64,000 nt of DNA from Larimichthys crocea. Taxonomy: Eukaryota; Chordata; Actinopteri; Sciaenidae. The position numbers and the translations under genes were made by a program. Location: contig NC_040032.1 of assembly GCF_000972845.2 (NCBI RefSeq), positions 5,661,073 through 5,725,072 of the forward strand, written 5' to 3'. The notes beneath the pieces were generated by a model, which saw nothing but the letters and a program-made list of their open reading frames with translations, was not told the origin of the DNA and ran no database searches. Positions 11,561 through 23,653 of the stretch are shown piece by piece; the first letter of the stretch is position 1; each line of letters starts with the position of its first letter.

Positions 11561-13084
11561 AAGCCTTTTAACTGCTAGGCAACCATCATCTGTCCTCTGT
11601 GGTGGAGGAAGGAGAAAGAGGAAGGGGTGGCCCCTTCAGATAATTGGCCTCAGCTGATGGACAGAAGCAGCAGGCAGCCAAGCCAGCCCTCCCATTAGTG
11701 AACTCCCTGGATTCTGGCTCCTTAATCCGTTTTCAGCTTCACCTACTAATTCTGCACCGCCAGCAGTCCAGCCTGCACACATACACACACATCCTACACC
11801 CGCCCATGAGAACCAGAAGGAGACAGACAGACAGGGGAAGGAATGAGGAAGAAAGAAGAGGTAGAGAAAGTGGGGAGGGCAGTTGAAGGGAGGGGGATAA
11901 GAGATTGCAGAGGTGGAGGGGAGTAAAAGACAAATGGAGAGAGAGTGGAAAGGAATAGAGTCGAGTATAGATGAGTGGGACAGGCCAGGTGTGGGGGGCT
12001 TTTTTCTGTGTAGACCCTGAGATGGAAAAATAATAATTCTCCTCAACATAAATGTCTAGTGACCGACTGAGAGCGACAGAAAGGAAAAGAGAGTGGGGGT
12101 TTCATCAGTGAGTGAGAGAAGAAACCACAAGCAGGAGAGAGACTTTTTGGGCTTTTTCCAAGTAGCGTGATAGCGGCCCATATTTCTCCTTAGAGTGTGT
12201 GAATCGTAGTTTCACTCCCTGGCCATATGGTGGATGAGGTTGGACGACCAGTAGTTGCAATCTGATACTGCCAAATAAAGATAACAAGGTCATAGAAAGT
12301 CAATCTTGACTTAAGTCTGCTTCTGGAGTCTCTAGGGGGAGTGTGCAGGCCAGCGTTTAGCATGTGGGCTCGTTTGTTGTGGGATTCACTGCAGACACAG
12401 TGCTGATAGTAATCACAGTGTGAGCTTCAAGCCAAAAAGCAACCAGGAGCTTAACATTTGCAGAGACATTTGTATGGCATTTGTTATTTGATTAAATGCA
12501 CCCCGTTTGTACATTTCCCATGTGGTGCGGTAACTACTGGACAATTGCTGACTGTTCTCATCTGTGTGAATAGAAACATATTGTTGTCTGTTTTGCTGAT
12601 GAATGGCTGTTTCACGCTGTCTTCTTCCATTTAAAAGACAAGTTGTCAGTAGTCCATTTTTTTCTGTGAAAAGGAAAACATATTTTCTCTGGGATATGAG
12701 GGATCACAGTAATGGTTGTCATACTGATTCCACCATGTAGTAAAGTATCAGCTACAGGCAGAGAGAAAACACTGTTTTTAGCTTTTTTTTGCAATGCATT
12801 TTTAAAACAGTCAAATAGGATTTTAAATGGTTTATGTAACACAAGAAGTAGGAGAATTTCCTCAGCTCATAAAACTATGTTTACTTATTCAGCTAAAACA
12901 TGTAAAATCACCAAACTGGGAGATACAATGTATAATCTATTAGAACTTTAAGCAAAGTGAGCTGGTTTTGTTTCGCATATCTAAATATGTTTAACAAGAT
13001 CTTTTAACAAGACTAACAGTCTATGTTAGCGGTGCTGAGATGCTGTGCTAAATGCAAACATGCTGGTGTCACACAGGTATACTG

Positions 13085-13258
13085 TTTTTTGCCTTTATTT
13101 GATAGAACAGCCAAAGATGACAAGAAAACAGGGAGAAAAAGAAAGGGGACGACACAGCACAGGCTGGAGCCACACCTGGGTCACTAAAGCAAATGAGTTA
13201 GCCTTTTGTACATGAGGTACACGCTCTACTACTTAAGCTGCCAGGATGCCCCCACCCT
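13085..13258. repeat. dispersed teleost repeat with tRNA-like tail phrase
   Basis: TTTGCCTTTATTTGATAGAAC, a purine-rich AAGAAAACAGGGAG run, CTGGAGCCACACCTGGGTC and CATGAGGTACACGCTCTAC...GCTGCCAGGATGCCCC are in the order of a common percomorph repeat that ends in CGCTCTACCAGGTGAGCTACC. No intact RNA polymerase III boxes were verified. Confidence 0.55.
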
Positions 13259-13833
13259 CACACAGGTATTCCATCCCCATGTTATTATGCTAATAATCAG
13301 CGCAAATCAGTGATAAAAACGAAATTTTGCAAGTATTTAGTCAAGTATTTGAAAAAATTAAAAACAACATGGTGGTGTTAGAGGAAACAGGGGATCACCA
13401 AGGTCAGTAGGCATCATCCTCTGAGGACCTTGAATGTTTGTACAAGATTTGATGACAATCAATCCAAAAGTAATGTGATAATTCAGTTTTACAAACACCT
13501 GCACTGCAGAATTAATCCAGAGTCTTTAGGGTTCTTGTAAACACTATCATACCATATAATGTCGCTTGGGACATCCATTTTCAGTGTAAAGTGAAAGTGG
13601 TCCAATGTATCTCCATTTTGTTTCACTACTGAGGAGGAATGGGGGGTGTCCATTGGTTCAAGTAAAGCATGCTCTTGAAGTAAGGGTCACATATTTGTTA
13701 GCGGCCGTTCTTGATGACTGCGCGTTTAGAAATCCGCAGCCATTTTGTCAGCAACGAGATCTCCAATCAACAACCGACTGAACACGTCCAGCAAAACACA
13801 AATATGTACATCGACATACTTTTGAAAATATGT

Positions 13834-14657
13834 AGTGTACGTAGGGATGGGAATTGATAAGATTTTTACAATTCCTATTCCATTATCGATTCTGCTGAAT
13901 GATTCGATTCTTTATCGATTCTCTTATCGATTCTCGTTTGGGAAAAAAAGGAGAACAAACAGTTTGATCAGCATCATCTAGAGGAGGTAGTGAACTGGAG
14001 CGAGTACTAGTACAGCTGCCAGCCTCTGAGCCAGCCAGACTCTCTCTCGTCATGGTCATCTTCTAAATGTAATGCAGAAGGCATTTGATTAATGTGAACT
14101 GTTATAGCATGTTTTACAAAGCAGCACATCGCGCTAACATGGTAGGCAGTGTGTTATTTACCATTTACCATCCGTACCTTCCGTAGTAACCGCAGAGGTG
14201 GTCATAGCCTGGCTGCTGCCGCTGCTGCTAGGTTGAGATTCATCTCCAGTCCGAAGCGTGTCAAAAACACGACATTCATTTAAAAATATTGCATGTTGTA
14301 TGCGCAAATGTTTCTGCATGTTCGTCGTGTTCCCTCCCAGCGCTGTTATCCCCACTTTGCAATGATTGCAAGTCGCCCTGTTGCCATCTGTTTTGATAAA
14401 ATGCAGCCAAACTTTGGAGCGTTTGAACCGAGTGGGTTACTACTCATTGCACTGCACGTGCGAAACTTGCGTAAGTTACGTGCCGTAATTTGTCCTGCTT
14501 GCTGGAATTGAGCGTGCGTATGCGCAACGTGATTCATGCTTTTTGGAATCGATAAGAGAATCGTTAGATAAACTGCCAAACGATTCCATGGAAGTGAAAC
14601 ACATGGAACCGGTTCTCAACAAGAACTGGTTTCTCGATTCCCATCCCTAAGTGTACG
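13834..14657. mobile_element. hAT transposon, non-autonomous, 808 bp (13842-14649) plus 8-bp target duplication
   Basis: Terminal inverted repeats TAGGGATGGGAATTGAT (left) and its near complement ending in ATTCCCATCCCTA (right) bound an 808-bp element. Directly outside both ends is the same octamer AGTGTACG (13834-13841 and 14650-14657), the 8-bp duplication that hAT insertions make. The subterminal DNA carries multiple ATCGATTCT/GATTCGATT repeats. The inside holds only a BED zinc-finger fragment and no catalytic DDE or dimerisation domain, so movement would need a transposase supplied in trans. The perfect duplication indicates little decay since insertion. Confidence 0.9.
14158..14439 (-). 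pseudogene. BED zinc-finger fragment of a hAT transposase
   Basis: On the minus strand inside the hAT element, an open segment of about 93 codons reads RSKVWLHF, then RATCNHCKVG, then NTTNMQKHLRIQHA. This is a complete BED-type zinc finger, with the aromatic pair W...F, the metal ligands C-x2-C and H-x4-H, and the connecting NTTN segment. A Ser/Thr-rich stretch follows and then a stop. An in-frame TAA sits immediately upstream and there is no start methionine. In full-length hAT or ZBED proteins the BED finger precedes a transposase domain that is absent here. It is a relic of the element's own transposase rather than a host gene. Confidence 0.8.
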
Positions 14658-17600
14658 TCAGTATTTGATGTACATGTGCATTCCATAAAGGTAGGTTTTT
14701 TGGTACAGTCACTTTCTGTCAAGTCCAATCTTTAACTGGTGATTTACCTACATCTCCCAGAATTCCTTAATTTAATAAATCCAGCAAGAAGGTGTTTCAA
14801 AGAGAACAACAGTTAAGCTCAGGATTTTATTTATTTTGTATTTTTTATCCCTGGCTATAAAAGTACTGTGCACACACACTGTTGTTAAGGAGTTTTGATG
14901 AATTAAGAAGTCAGATAATTGGCTTCCTTTAAAATAAATAAAGTACGGTGAACCAGATCTTTCATACAGTAGGCTCCATTCTTCACTCAGCCACCCACGG
15001 CTCTCTTTAGTGTGTTTTAAGCACTGACACACACAAAAAAAACTTGGCCGTGAAGTCACTACAGTTCGACTCAGCATGGACACTAATCCCAAAATGACTG
15101 TCATGTGTCAGCTTTATCAGAATTACTGCGGTACTGAGACAGAGTCTTGGCGGTAATTACATCATTTTCTCAGGACACATATAATTATAGTAATTCATGC
15201 TGTTGTACTTTGGCTTGCAAAAGCATGCAGTTACTGGCCAAATGCTCTTTTAAATGTTTGATCTAATATTTTCTAATAAATCTACAGCTCTGTAAATCAA
15301 AGTGTATCTCTTTGCAGTGCAGAATAAATTATGGCAGTTAATACTATAATCATTAGGTTGACATTGAGTTGAATAATTAATTAATCATAAAGAGAGCTTT
15401 ACTTTGGATGGATGTTGCACATGGATATATGCAGCTTAAGGTTTTATTGTTAAAGTACAAAATGTAATGAAATGCAGGAAGAGAATGGAAATAAAATAAG
15501 CAGCCACCGGGCTGTTTGAGATACTTGGCTGATGCTTGTATCCAGGAAGGTTTTGAGCAGAGTTGGTGTCTTGTTCAAGTACTTTTTGTCATAAAAAGTT
15601 CGAGTTACTGTGAGCTTCCTTATTCAACCTGCTCTTCACCTTTTAAATACTGTTTAGTCATGCTGTAGGAATTAAGTCCGTACACTAACTTTGTTTTTTA
15701 TGTTAAAAATATGCCTTCTTTGAACTCTCACCGTGGCAGGTCCAGAACAAAAAACAATGTGAAAAGTACCACACCTCTTTCATACAAGACCAAAACCAAC
15801 ACTGTCTGTGGCTCATAGCTTCAAGAACATTTGTTCTTACTAAATATGTAAATGGGTCACCAATATATACATTATTTTTTTAATAAGACTCTACACATTT
15901 TTTTTTTTTTTAAACATTTGGACGATGATGATTTTAATTCTACTACTTACTCGAATTGGAATGAATGTTGGGGACTATTTTAAGCTGTGGATTAATACAT
16001 GTTTAGAGCTCTGAATGCAACAGAAGAGGTAACTACGGTTATTAGTAAAATTCTATACAGCACAGAGAAATAAGATATATCAGGCTTAGAAACAATGTCT
16101 TTATTGAACGAATTGTTTTTTGATAATGCAAATTACACCAACATCATCTTCTTTCTTCCCCCCAAGTAACTAATTAGAGTGGACTGCACCACTAGTAGGG
16201 TAGCTCACAATAAACACACATGTAAACAGACAATTTGGCAACACAGGTAATTACAATTTATACAGTTTTGCTCACATCATGTATACAAGGAGTTACAGTG
16301 TCAAACATATGTAACCACCAGTTTCAGAAAAGCACCTTTAATCAAAAGCAGACATACATGTGTCCCCCCTCCTTACTTCAAACATGGTAGAACCAGGAAG
16401 TATAAATAGATATGAGATGGTTGGCAGAACCATTTTGCCTGAGGACCAGAAAGAGGATTAGTACCAAAGGTAAGACAGTTGAAAGTTTCTTAGCAGAACT
16501 TGGCTTACTATCAAACAGTAGGCCGCAAATATGCCCGTTTGTGGTACAGGCCGAACCTGATGGTTTCTTTCACGCTTTGATTTGCACTGTTTTCCTTTTG
16601 CTGCCAAGAACTGAAACCTCACATGTCACACAAACATTAAAAGACCCACAGCCTGAACTGTAACACCATGAAATGGAGGAGAATCTCCATTACCCCTCTT
16701 TTCTCATCTCATGTTTGTAGCAACAGTTGGTAAAGTAGTCACCGACTACTTATTTATGCTAAAATAACACTAATCAGCTATTGACATATCACAGGACAAT
16801 GACCCAGTCAGTTTTTTGTAGATTAGTATGTTTTCTTTTCTTTTCTTTTTTTTTTTATTTTTTTTTTTTATGTGAGGTGTGCCATTGTAGCTAAATGCTC
16901 GCCTCAGCATGGTTGATACCTGCATGACCTGTGTTTACTATGTGATATCAAATGATAGTGATGCTGTAATATACTGTAAATGAGAAGGTTATGGAAAATT
17001 ATCTTCACAGAGGTTTCACCCCCATATTAATGATTATAAGGGTGAGAGTGTTTTGCCCTGACATGCCATGTCGGTTTACACTGAAATAAGACCTGCTTTG
17101 TGAATTGGATGAATGCTTTAAAAAAAAAAAGTGTTTTTTTTTTTGTTTGTTTTTTTAATTTGCTGAAGTTGTAACCAGTAGTTACAAATTCATCTTCATA
17201 GGAATGCAACCTCTGTGAGAGTCAGAGTTTGAAATGATCATGCACATGTCGCTCAGTGAATGAAGACCAGTGAAGTTCATGAAAATGGACCTGGGAAGTT
17301 CTGTGGCTCCAGCTAAACAGGTAAAATGAATCTCTTTTGTAAGATCTTTTTACAGGCAAGGCGCCACTGGCACCAACATCGGCTACTCTGAAACACAACG
17401 GCTTTAGGTTTCAACAGTGTGTGAAATTATCACTTGTACTATAAAAATACACTGTGTATATATTAGCTCTTTACACTGACCACCCCGTTTATACCACTGC
17501 AGTCGGGCCAAATCACAGAAACACTTCTCTGTATAACACAACAGCTTCAACAAAGACTGAACATTATGTATTAGACTGCATTGGTTTTAGCTACATGTGC

Positions 17601-17743
17601 CCAGTCAACTGGCTACTGTATGTGTATGATGAACAGTGTGGTAAATAAAATGGCATCACGTAACTGCAATGCATCGCTTGTGAGGTTAGTAAGAAATAAT
17701 TCATATGATGGCTTCTCTAATATATCATCAGTATTATGCGTCC

Positions 17744-18106
17744 TATACAGCAAAAACTGAACAAACTATGTGGACACCCGAACATTGCAGCCATATGTGA
17801 TTGTTGAACGTCTCGTTCTAAAACCAGTCATTAATGTTCTGCTAGGATAGTTTCAGCTCCTCTGGGAAGTCTTTCCACAAGATTTTGAAACCTGGCATTA
17901 TGTTCTGCCACACCAAAACTGGGAAAATAATTTCTTTATAGACCTGGCTTTGTGCAGGGGTATGTATTGTCATGTTGAAACAGGAAAGGCATAAAGATTT
18001 CCACAATTGGAATTAACTGGCTCAGTCCAAAATATGGAAAACAGCCCCTGACAAAAGCGAACAAATGTACGTAAAGAAGTGTCCACATACTTTTGGCCAT
18101 GTAATG
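17744..18106. mobile_element. Tc1/mariner-type MITE, about 360 bp
   Basis: The left end carries CTATGTGGACACCCGAACA and the right end the inverted counterpart AGTGTCCACATACTTTTGGC. The inside contains CATGTTGAAACAGGAAAGGC and ATGGAAAACAGCCCCTGAC, phrases I recognise from the noncoding strand of fish Tc1-like transposons with the CAAAAGTATGTGGACACC terminus. The transposase centre is deleted. A related left-end fragment lies at 57522. Confidence 0.75.
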
Positions 18107-20759
18107 ATGAAGTCGGGTTCTTGGAAGTTGTAAATGTTCAGCTGCAGTGTTCTTTTAAGTACTTCCCTGCTATAATTTTAATGCAGCTTGTCGTTTTTAG
18201 TATACGCGCCTCCCTCTCATACATACAGTATGTGACTTACACGGGGCTTTATATTTGAACATTTAAGGCAGAACTGGTCATTTGCCATAAGTTTATAACC
18301 CCTGACAGCCTGGCTGAACTGTGGTTAGCTTGCACCACAATGGCACACAGCATGAGACAGAAAGTCAAACAGTGCCTTAATGGTGTGTGCTTTGGAGACG
18401 CCTCCGTTCAGCGAAAAACTGAAAGAATGAGATACGATAACCCCAAAGTGTGTTTGAAACAAACAAAAGCAAAACATGCAACATCTTGAGTTACTGTTTG
18501 TGATGTTAGTTTCATGGCAACAGTAATCCAAAAGCAATCAAATGTGAGCAGCAATTCGGGATTCAGCCTGTTGCTTCACTTCACTCGTGTGAAGGTGTTT
18601 TGTGCTCTGCGAGATTTAAAAAAAAAAAAAAAAAAAAACTCCATGTAATTGTTAAAGAGATGGGGTTTGTCCTCCAGGAAAACATTGTGCAACTGTGACA
18701 GTAAGTTTAACAACACTTACAACACATTTATTTTTCACTGTCAGACATGTTTTTTTGGACTGAATGCGTTTTTTTTTTCTCCCCACTCCAAGCAGCCATT
18801 ACTTTTGATTGATTTTCAAAATCAATCTGCAGAAATGTGAAACACATTTTAAAATTGGTCTATGAATAAGTCATCCATCACAGCGAGGATCTGCTTTCAT
18901 GATTCATTGGACGGTCACTACATTACAACACAAAAAACTTTGCAGATAAGAGACAAAATCTTTTGCACGTTTTAGGTCTTTGTGCAAATTAAAGCAAACC
19001 GGTAGTTTCCTGGAGGACTGTAAACACATTCAAAATGCTGAAAAACCTATGCAGAAAAAGACCAGCTGTAATGTAAAGCACATACTGTACACCTGATTTA
19101 TTTATTTATTTTTTCTTTTCAGCGGGCTGCTGTCTTGTTTTTGGGGTGCAGCAGCTGCTCTATACGCCCAGAGGAGATAAAGTCACTCTCATTAAGAGAG
19201 ATGAAGGCTGGTGCTGCCATGTCCTAATAGACCCCTGCTGCTATTTTTTGATTACAGGGTCACTATTGTTATATTATAGAGTCTAGGCAGTGCTTCTGAA
19301 TAAACTACAGGTTTGGATCTAAACAGGGGCCTCGGTGTGTTTATAGGATGCAGCAGCTGCAGTGCAGGTTTCAGGGATTTCAGATGAGCTGCTGTAGGGA
19401 CCTGGTGGCAGCAGCAAAAAACTAACAGAAGCTGAGCAGCAATTGCATTCATAGCTGAGGGAAGGCCTCGGTTTAGCAGTGCTTGTTTTGTTAATTGGGG
19501 TACACCAGATGGGCGGGGTTGTAGAGACTATTCAGCTGTCAGTCACAGTAGTGTATACAGTGCAAGGTTCTGCTTTTTATTACATCATGGTGGTCTTTGC
19601 TGACAAACAGATGAAATATGTCATTGTCTGTAATTGCTGTGCCTGCTGTGCTCCCTCCTTTGTGCAGCCATTAAGTATATCTGCAAACACTATTTGACTC
19701 TGCTCTCTTGGTTTCTTTACTCCTTTTCCTTCATAGGCCGCGACAGGTTAACCTCAGGCATGGCTGTGTTCATTTCTTAGGGGGCCCATGGGGTAAAAAA
19801 AACATGTGGAGCTCCGTCTGACCACAACACCTAACGGCCTCATGTCAGCTTCATTATTTGACCAAACAAACAGAAACCAACTTGTGGGTCATGTGTGGAA
19901 CGCCAGGATTTTGTGAGTCTTAATTTGACAAATCAAAACATATCAAGGAGTATATACTTTGTTAAAATTAAAATAATAAAAGTCTTGTTCTAATTTTGAT
20001 AATTAGACACAAATATGCTCTTTACCATTAACGTGTATGTGTATATTTTGTATATTTGATATATATATTCCTTAACTCAAATGACCAAACTCTGTCGATA
20101 AAATAAGTTGCCAGCTTCGCCCTGCTGCTAATTAAGCCTCGCCTTAGAGGCCACAGGAGCACCATAAAATCTTAAAGGGGACTCGTGGAAAGTCAGTACT
20201 GTTGTGTACATATATTCACAATAAAAGTACACAATCTAACGTGATGTATTTCAAAGCAACGTTTGCTGGTTGACTTCTTCTTGTCTTAGAGTAATACACA
20301 GAGTCCATTCTGGCTGCCATCCTTCCTCTTGATGATATGATCTGCTGATCTTTTCCTTGTTTTTTTTTTTTTTTCAGTTTAATATTCAAAAAGCTGCAAC
20401 AAAACAGGGGAATGCCTGTCATCTTTTTCTTGAATCACTTACAACAATGTGATTTAGCAAAATGTCTCTTATCTTGTTCTCATATTCACTCTGGATTTTT
20501 TTTTTTTTTCCACACTTTCGGTATCGGTGTAATCTTGTGTATGTTTCCTGTGCAGATCATATCTTTCTCTCACACATACTTATATTACCATCAGTTATTC
20601 AGTGTTCAATTAAGTCATTTTTATGTGAGACATAATCCTGACTTGCACTCTTGAACCCACAAACACGCGGTTACATGTCACACATTTTCTGATTCCTTTC
20701 CTTCACCGCATCTCTAATAATTCAGGGGAGGTGAGCTTCCTTGCTTAGAAACACTTGTT

Positions 20760-21075
20760 CAAATATTTACCGGCTATAAAGCCGCGTGTTGAACTTTGCC
20801 CTTTCAGGTTCAGGCGCGTTCACGCTCCTCGGGCTCTAACCGGAAACGAGCATTTATGGGTGGCATTTACGACCGCGTGCGCGGTTTGTTTTTGTTGCCA
20901 ATCACCGCGCGAGCCTCGAGTGCGCTTTGTCCTCTGGACAAACATTTTCAAATCAAAGCGGAAAGTTGCCAATTACCAGTGCGCATGCCCGCCTTGAGTA
21001 AACGTTCTGCCCCTCCGTGCACGCGGGCGCGCCCAAGCAAAGAATTTGAAGGCGCGCGCGCGCAGCTGATGTTGT
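20760..21075. promoter_or_regulatory. isolated intergenic CpG island
   Basis: By hand count roughly 30 CpGs fall within about 270 bp (20800-21070), in a setting that is otherwise CpG-poor. Features include GACCGCGTGCGCGG, CACCGCGCGAGCCTCGAG, GCACGCGGGCGCGCCC and a terminal GGCGCGCGCGCGCAG alternating run. A TATAAA-like CTATAAAGCC lies at about 20772. It is 3.4 kb beyond the pitx1 stop codon and not at a recognised gene start. It could be an unannotated promoter or an orphan CpG island enhancer. The open frames across it have no recognisable domain. Confidence 0.6.
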
Positions 21076-21237
21076 GACTTGTCGTGAATGGTGAAGGTCC
21101 ACGACACGAGAGCCTCCGTGGAAATGTGACAGAGTTGGAGGAAGAAATGGAAAAAAAAAAGCAGTGCGTCTATAAATGTTATATGTACATAAATATGATC
21201 ATAAAAATCAATCCATAAAAGCACCAAAACCAACCTG

Positions 21238-22330
21238 CACCTGTGTCACTGACTCAGCAGTTAAGATTAAATATTGTAGCAATATTATAGAGCCACTATA
21301 GGAGATAAATTTACTCACAAGGCACCCGGATGTCAAGAAACTGACTTGAGACATATGGTCAAATATTTTCGAGCTGCTATGAAAGATTAATTTTCTGAAA
21401 AGGCACCCTAAGTTTAACACAAACTCAGTGGAGTATCACAAGTCAGGATGAAATATTACAGGAAGATTATTGAGGATCTATACGAGGATAACTGCAAAAA
21501 ACTCACGTCTGAGTGACACACACACTCTCACTCACACTCACACTCACTCTCTCTGGTAAAATATGATAGAGCCACTATTTTAGATTCAACACAGGAAAGT
21601 CAACAAACTGGCTTTTAAGTGTCAGACTCACTCCATATTAAAGTAAAACATTGTAGGGATTTTATAAAGCCATTATAGGAAATAAATACAGCAGAAAAAC
21701 ACTTGAGGGCCAAGATAAACTTACTTTGAGTGTCAGACACACTAAACGTTATGGTGAAACTTTATAGTTACTTCAGCCACCTTTTTAAGGTCAACATGAA
21801 CTTGCCTTTTGAGTACAGACACACTACAAATTACTACAAATGAAGAAGCCTCTTGGACGAGAGGTGAAAAGTCTTCATGGATCTACAACTATATCCAGTT
21901 GCCCGGATTCAACTCTCCAAGACAGATGACCTGGACGACTGACAACCCTCAGACAAATACAAATGAAAATACAATATGTGACCTCCTCCATCATTTTGAG
22001 TCAAACATTTTGATATGATTTTACATAACAGATAACTCACAGTGATAGAGCAGGTCACATATTATTGGAATATTGTAGAGGGATTTAGAAAAACCAACCA
22101 TAAGGTGGACATAAACCTACTTTTGAGTGTCTGACAAGCTTCAGGTTTTGGTAAAGATAAATATACTGTTATAAGTATACGTAGACACAATACATAAAGA
22201 CGCCTTGAGGTCAACACAAACTCAATTTTGAGTGTCACAAAAACTTCAGGTTATGTTAAAATATTTTTATAGGAGATCTAACATAAAAATGCATTGGGTC
22301 AAGATGAAGTCACTCAAGCCTTGAGCAATA
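21238..22330. repeat. degenerate minisatellite, unit about 80-112 bp, roughly ten copies
   Basis: A phrase resembling TGAGTGTCAGACACACT recurs near 21243, 21347, 21433, 21510, 21617, 21729, 21811, 22125 and 22229. It is followed each time by a variant of TTATGGTAAAATATTGTAG, then AGAGCCACTATAGGAGATAA, then AAGGCACC...GGTCAACATAAACT. The spacing is about 80-112 bp. Copies are strongly diverged, and the array is interrupted at 21838-21958 by a dispersed-repeat fragment. It immediately abuts the CpG island. Confidence 0.75.
21838..21958 (+). mobile_element. retroelement-derived fragment inserted in the minisatellite
   Basis: Reads AAGCCTCTTGGACGAGAGGT, GAAAAGTCTTC, ATCCAGTTGCCCGGATTCAA and GACCTGGACGACTGACAACC, a phrase order I recognise from a widespread fish repeat (normally CCTCTTGGATGAGAGGTGAA ... 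CTGGATGACTGAGAACC). It breaks the surrounding repeat period, so it arrived after the array formed. The class is not certain. Confidence 0.5.
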
Positions 22331-23653
22331 ATAGATATAATAGAGGAATATGAGTGCTGAAAATAAAAATGACAAAGTAACTAAAGAAATCCAGAGCTCT
22401 ATAAACTTTTTTTTTTTTTAAACAGTGAAGCACAACAAATATTGTCATTTCTGTTCATTATAAGTTAAAACTCACATAAGAGAGTTTGACTTTGTATAAC
22501 AAACCCATGAAATAATTCTGCAGGTATTATGAGCTCTGTTTTATTTTTATTGGTCATTAGATGGTGGTTTATTAAAGAGTTGCCTCATAATCCTCCACTG
22601 AGTGCACTATCAGTGAAAGCACACAATCATTCCTGCCACATTCGTGCTGCGCACAAATATCAGTCTAACGGGGAGTAATATAGATATGGGGATTTCTGCA
22701 GGTGTCAGAGAACAAGATATGGTATTGACTGAATTCATTTTGTTTGCACTCGGACAAACGTGCACGAGATTATCCCCGAAGAAGGAGACAAATCCAGTTT
22801 GCGCATTTGACGCAAACGAGTCTGTTTTTTTTTTTTTGTGTGTGTGTTTTTTTAAAGAGTTTCACATTTCTGCAGCTCAAACTTCATGACTTCAGCTCGC
22901 AGATAAGCTCCTTTTTAAATCCTGTGATTAGTGTAAAAAAAAAAAAATGCAGCTTGGATATAATTATCTAAAGATGAGACACACCACAGTATAATACTCA
23001 GGTGGGTCCATAGAAAGGTGCGGGTGCCAAACCTCAGTCTGACTGACTCCAAATGTAATGATGTGTGTTATTATGGTGTAATAAGAGCAAAAATAAATAT
23101 AATTAGAAATCTATTTAGACACGCTTATTATAAGATAAAACACACCAGAGGCGCATGTGGGGCTATTTTCTGCACTGTGCGGTGAAATATGGCGATTATC
23201 ACTCACCAAGTAACACTATTAAGTAAGGCTTTAGACAATGATCCTATTATTTCCTAGAAATGTAGATATTATTATCTGGACGTTTGCAAGATGCGCAGCT
23301 ATATAAACTCCGGATTTATTTCCTTCCGCAAAGAAAGTGTAATTTAATGTGCAATAAAGCAAAAAAAAAAAAAAAGCAATAATACTGGAATAAGCTTCAA
23401 AATTAACACAAGAAAAATAAAAATCTCACGGTCAAAGCTCAGATAACTACCGGCGATTCGCATTAATCCTCACAGATCTTCATATTCCTGAGATAATCCC
23501 TTTTAAACTGAGTGGATCAATAGGCTGTCCATACAGTGCCAAGTTATTTATTTTGCTCCTCTTTGGGGGGGAAAGTTGGACCACTGCGGGCTCGTCTCGT
23601 TAAACAAAGACTCCTCTAAAACATACTTGAAATAAACCTCTCTTTTCCTGGAG
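22331..23653. other. pitx1 3' flank, no gene seen
   Basis: AT-rich DNA with T or A homopolymers at about 22408-22420, 22826-22837, 22935-22947 and 23361-23375. I see no repeat family or open frame of note. It may include distal pitx1 3' UTR or regulatory DNA (for example the less AT-rich stretch 23150-23340), but no motif decides this. Confidence 0.4.

Larger units (their letters stand above)
9246..20759. other. convergent pcbd2-pitx1 intergenic region, left part
   Basis: No gene is recognisable. About a quarter of this stretch is repeat-derived (listed separately). Stretches without a feature of their own: 9246-9954; 11560-13084, which has a GA-rich run around 11815-11950; 14660-17740, AT-rich with a T/C tract at 16832-16870; and 18107-20759, with A or T homopolymers at about 18619-18639, 20369-20385 and 20497-20510. 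The block 19120-19400 is unique-looking and rich in CAGCAGCTG-type E-boxes, but I cannot assign it. Confidence 0.6.

Noticed and set aside
11636..12049. 137-codon minus frame rich in Ser, Pro and Leu
   Set aside because: Follows the GA/CT composition of 11.8-11.95 kb. No domain.
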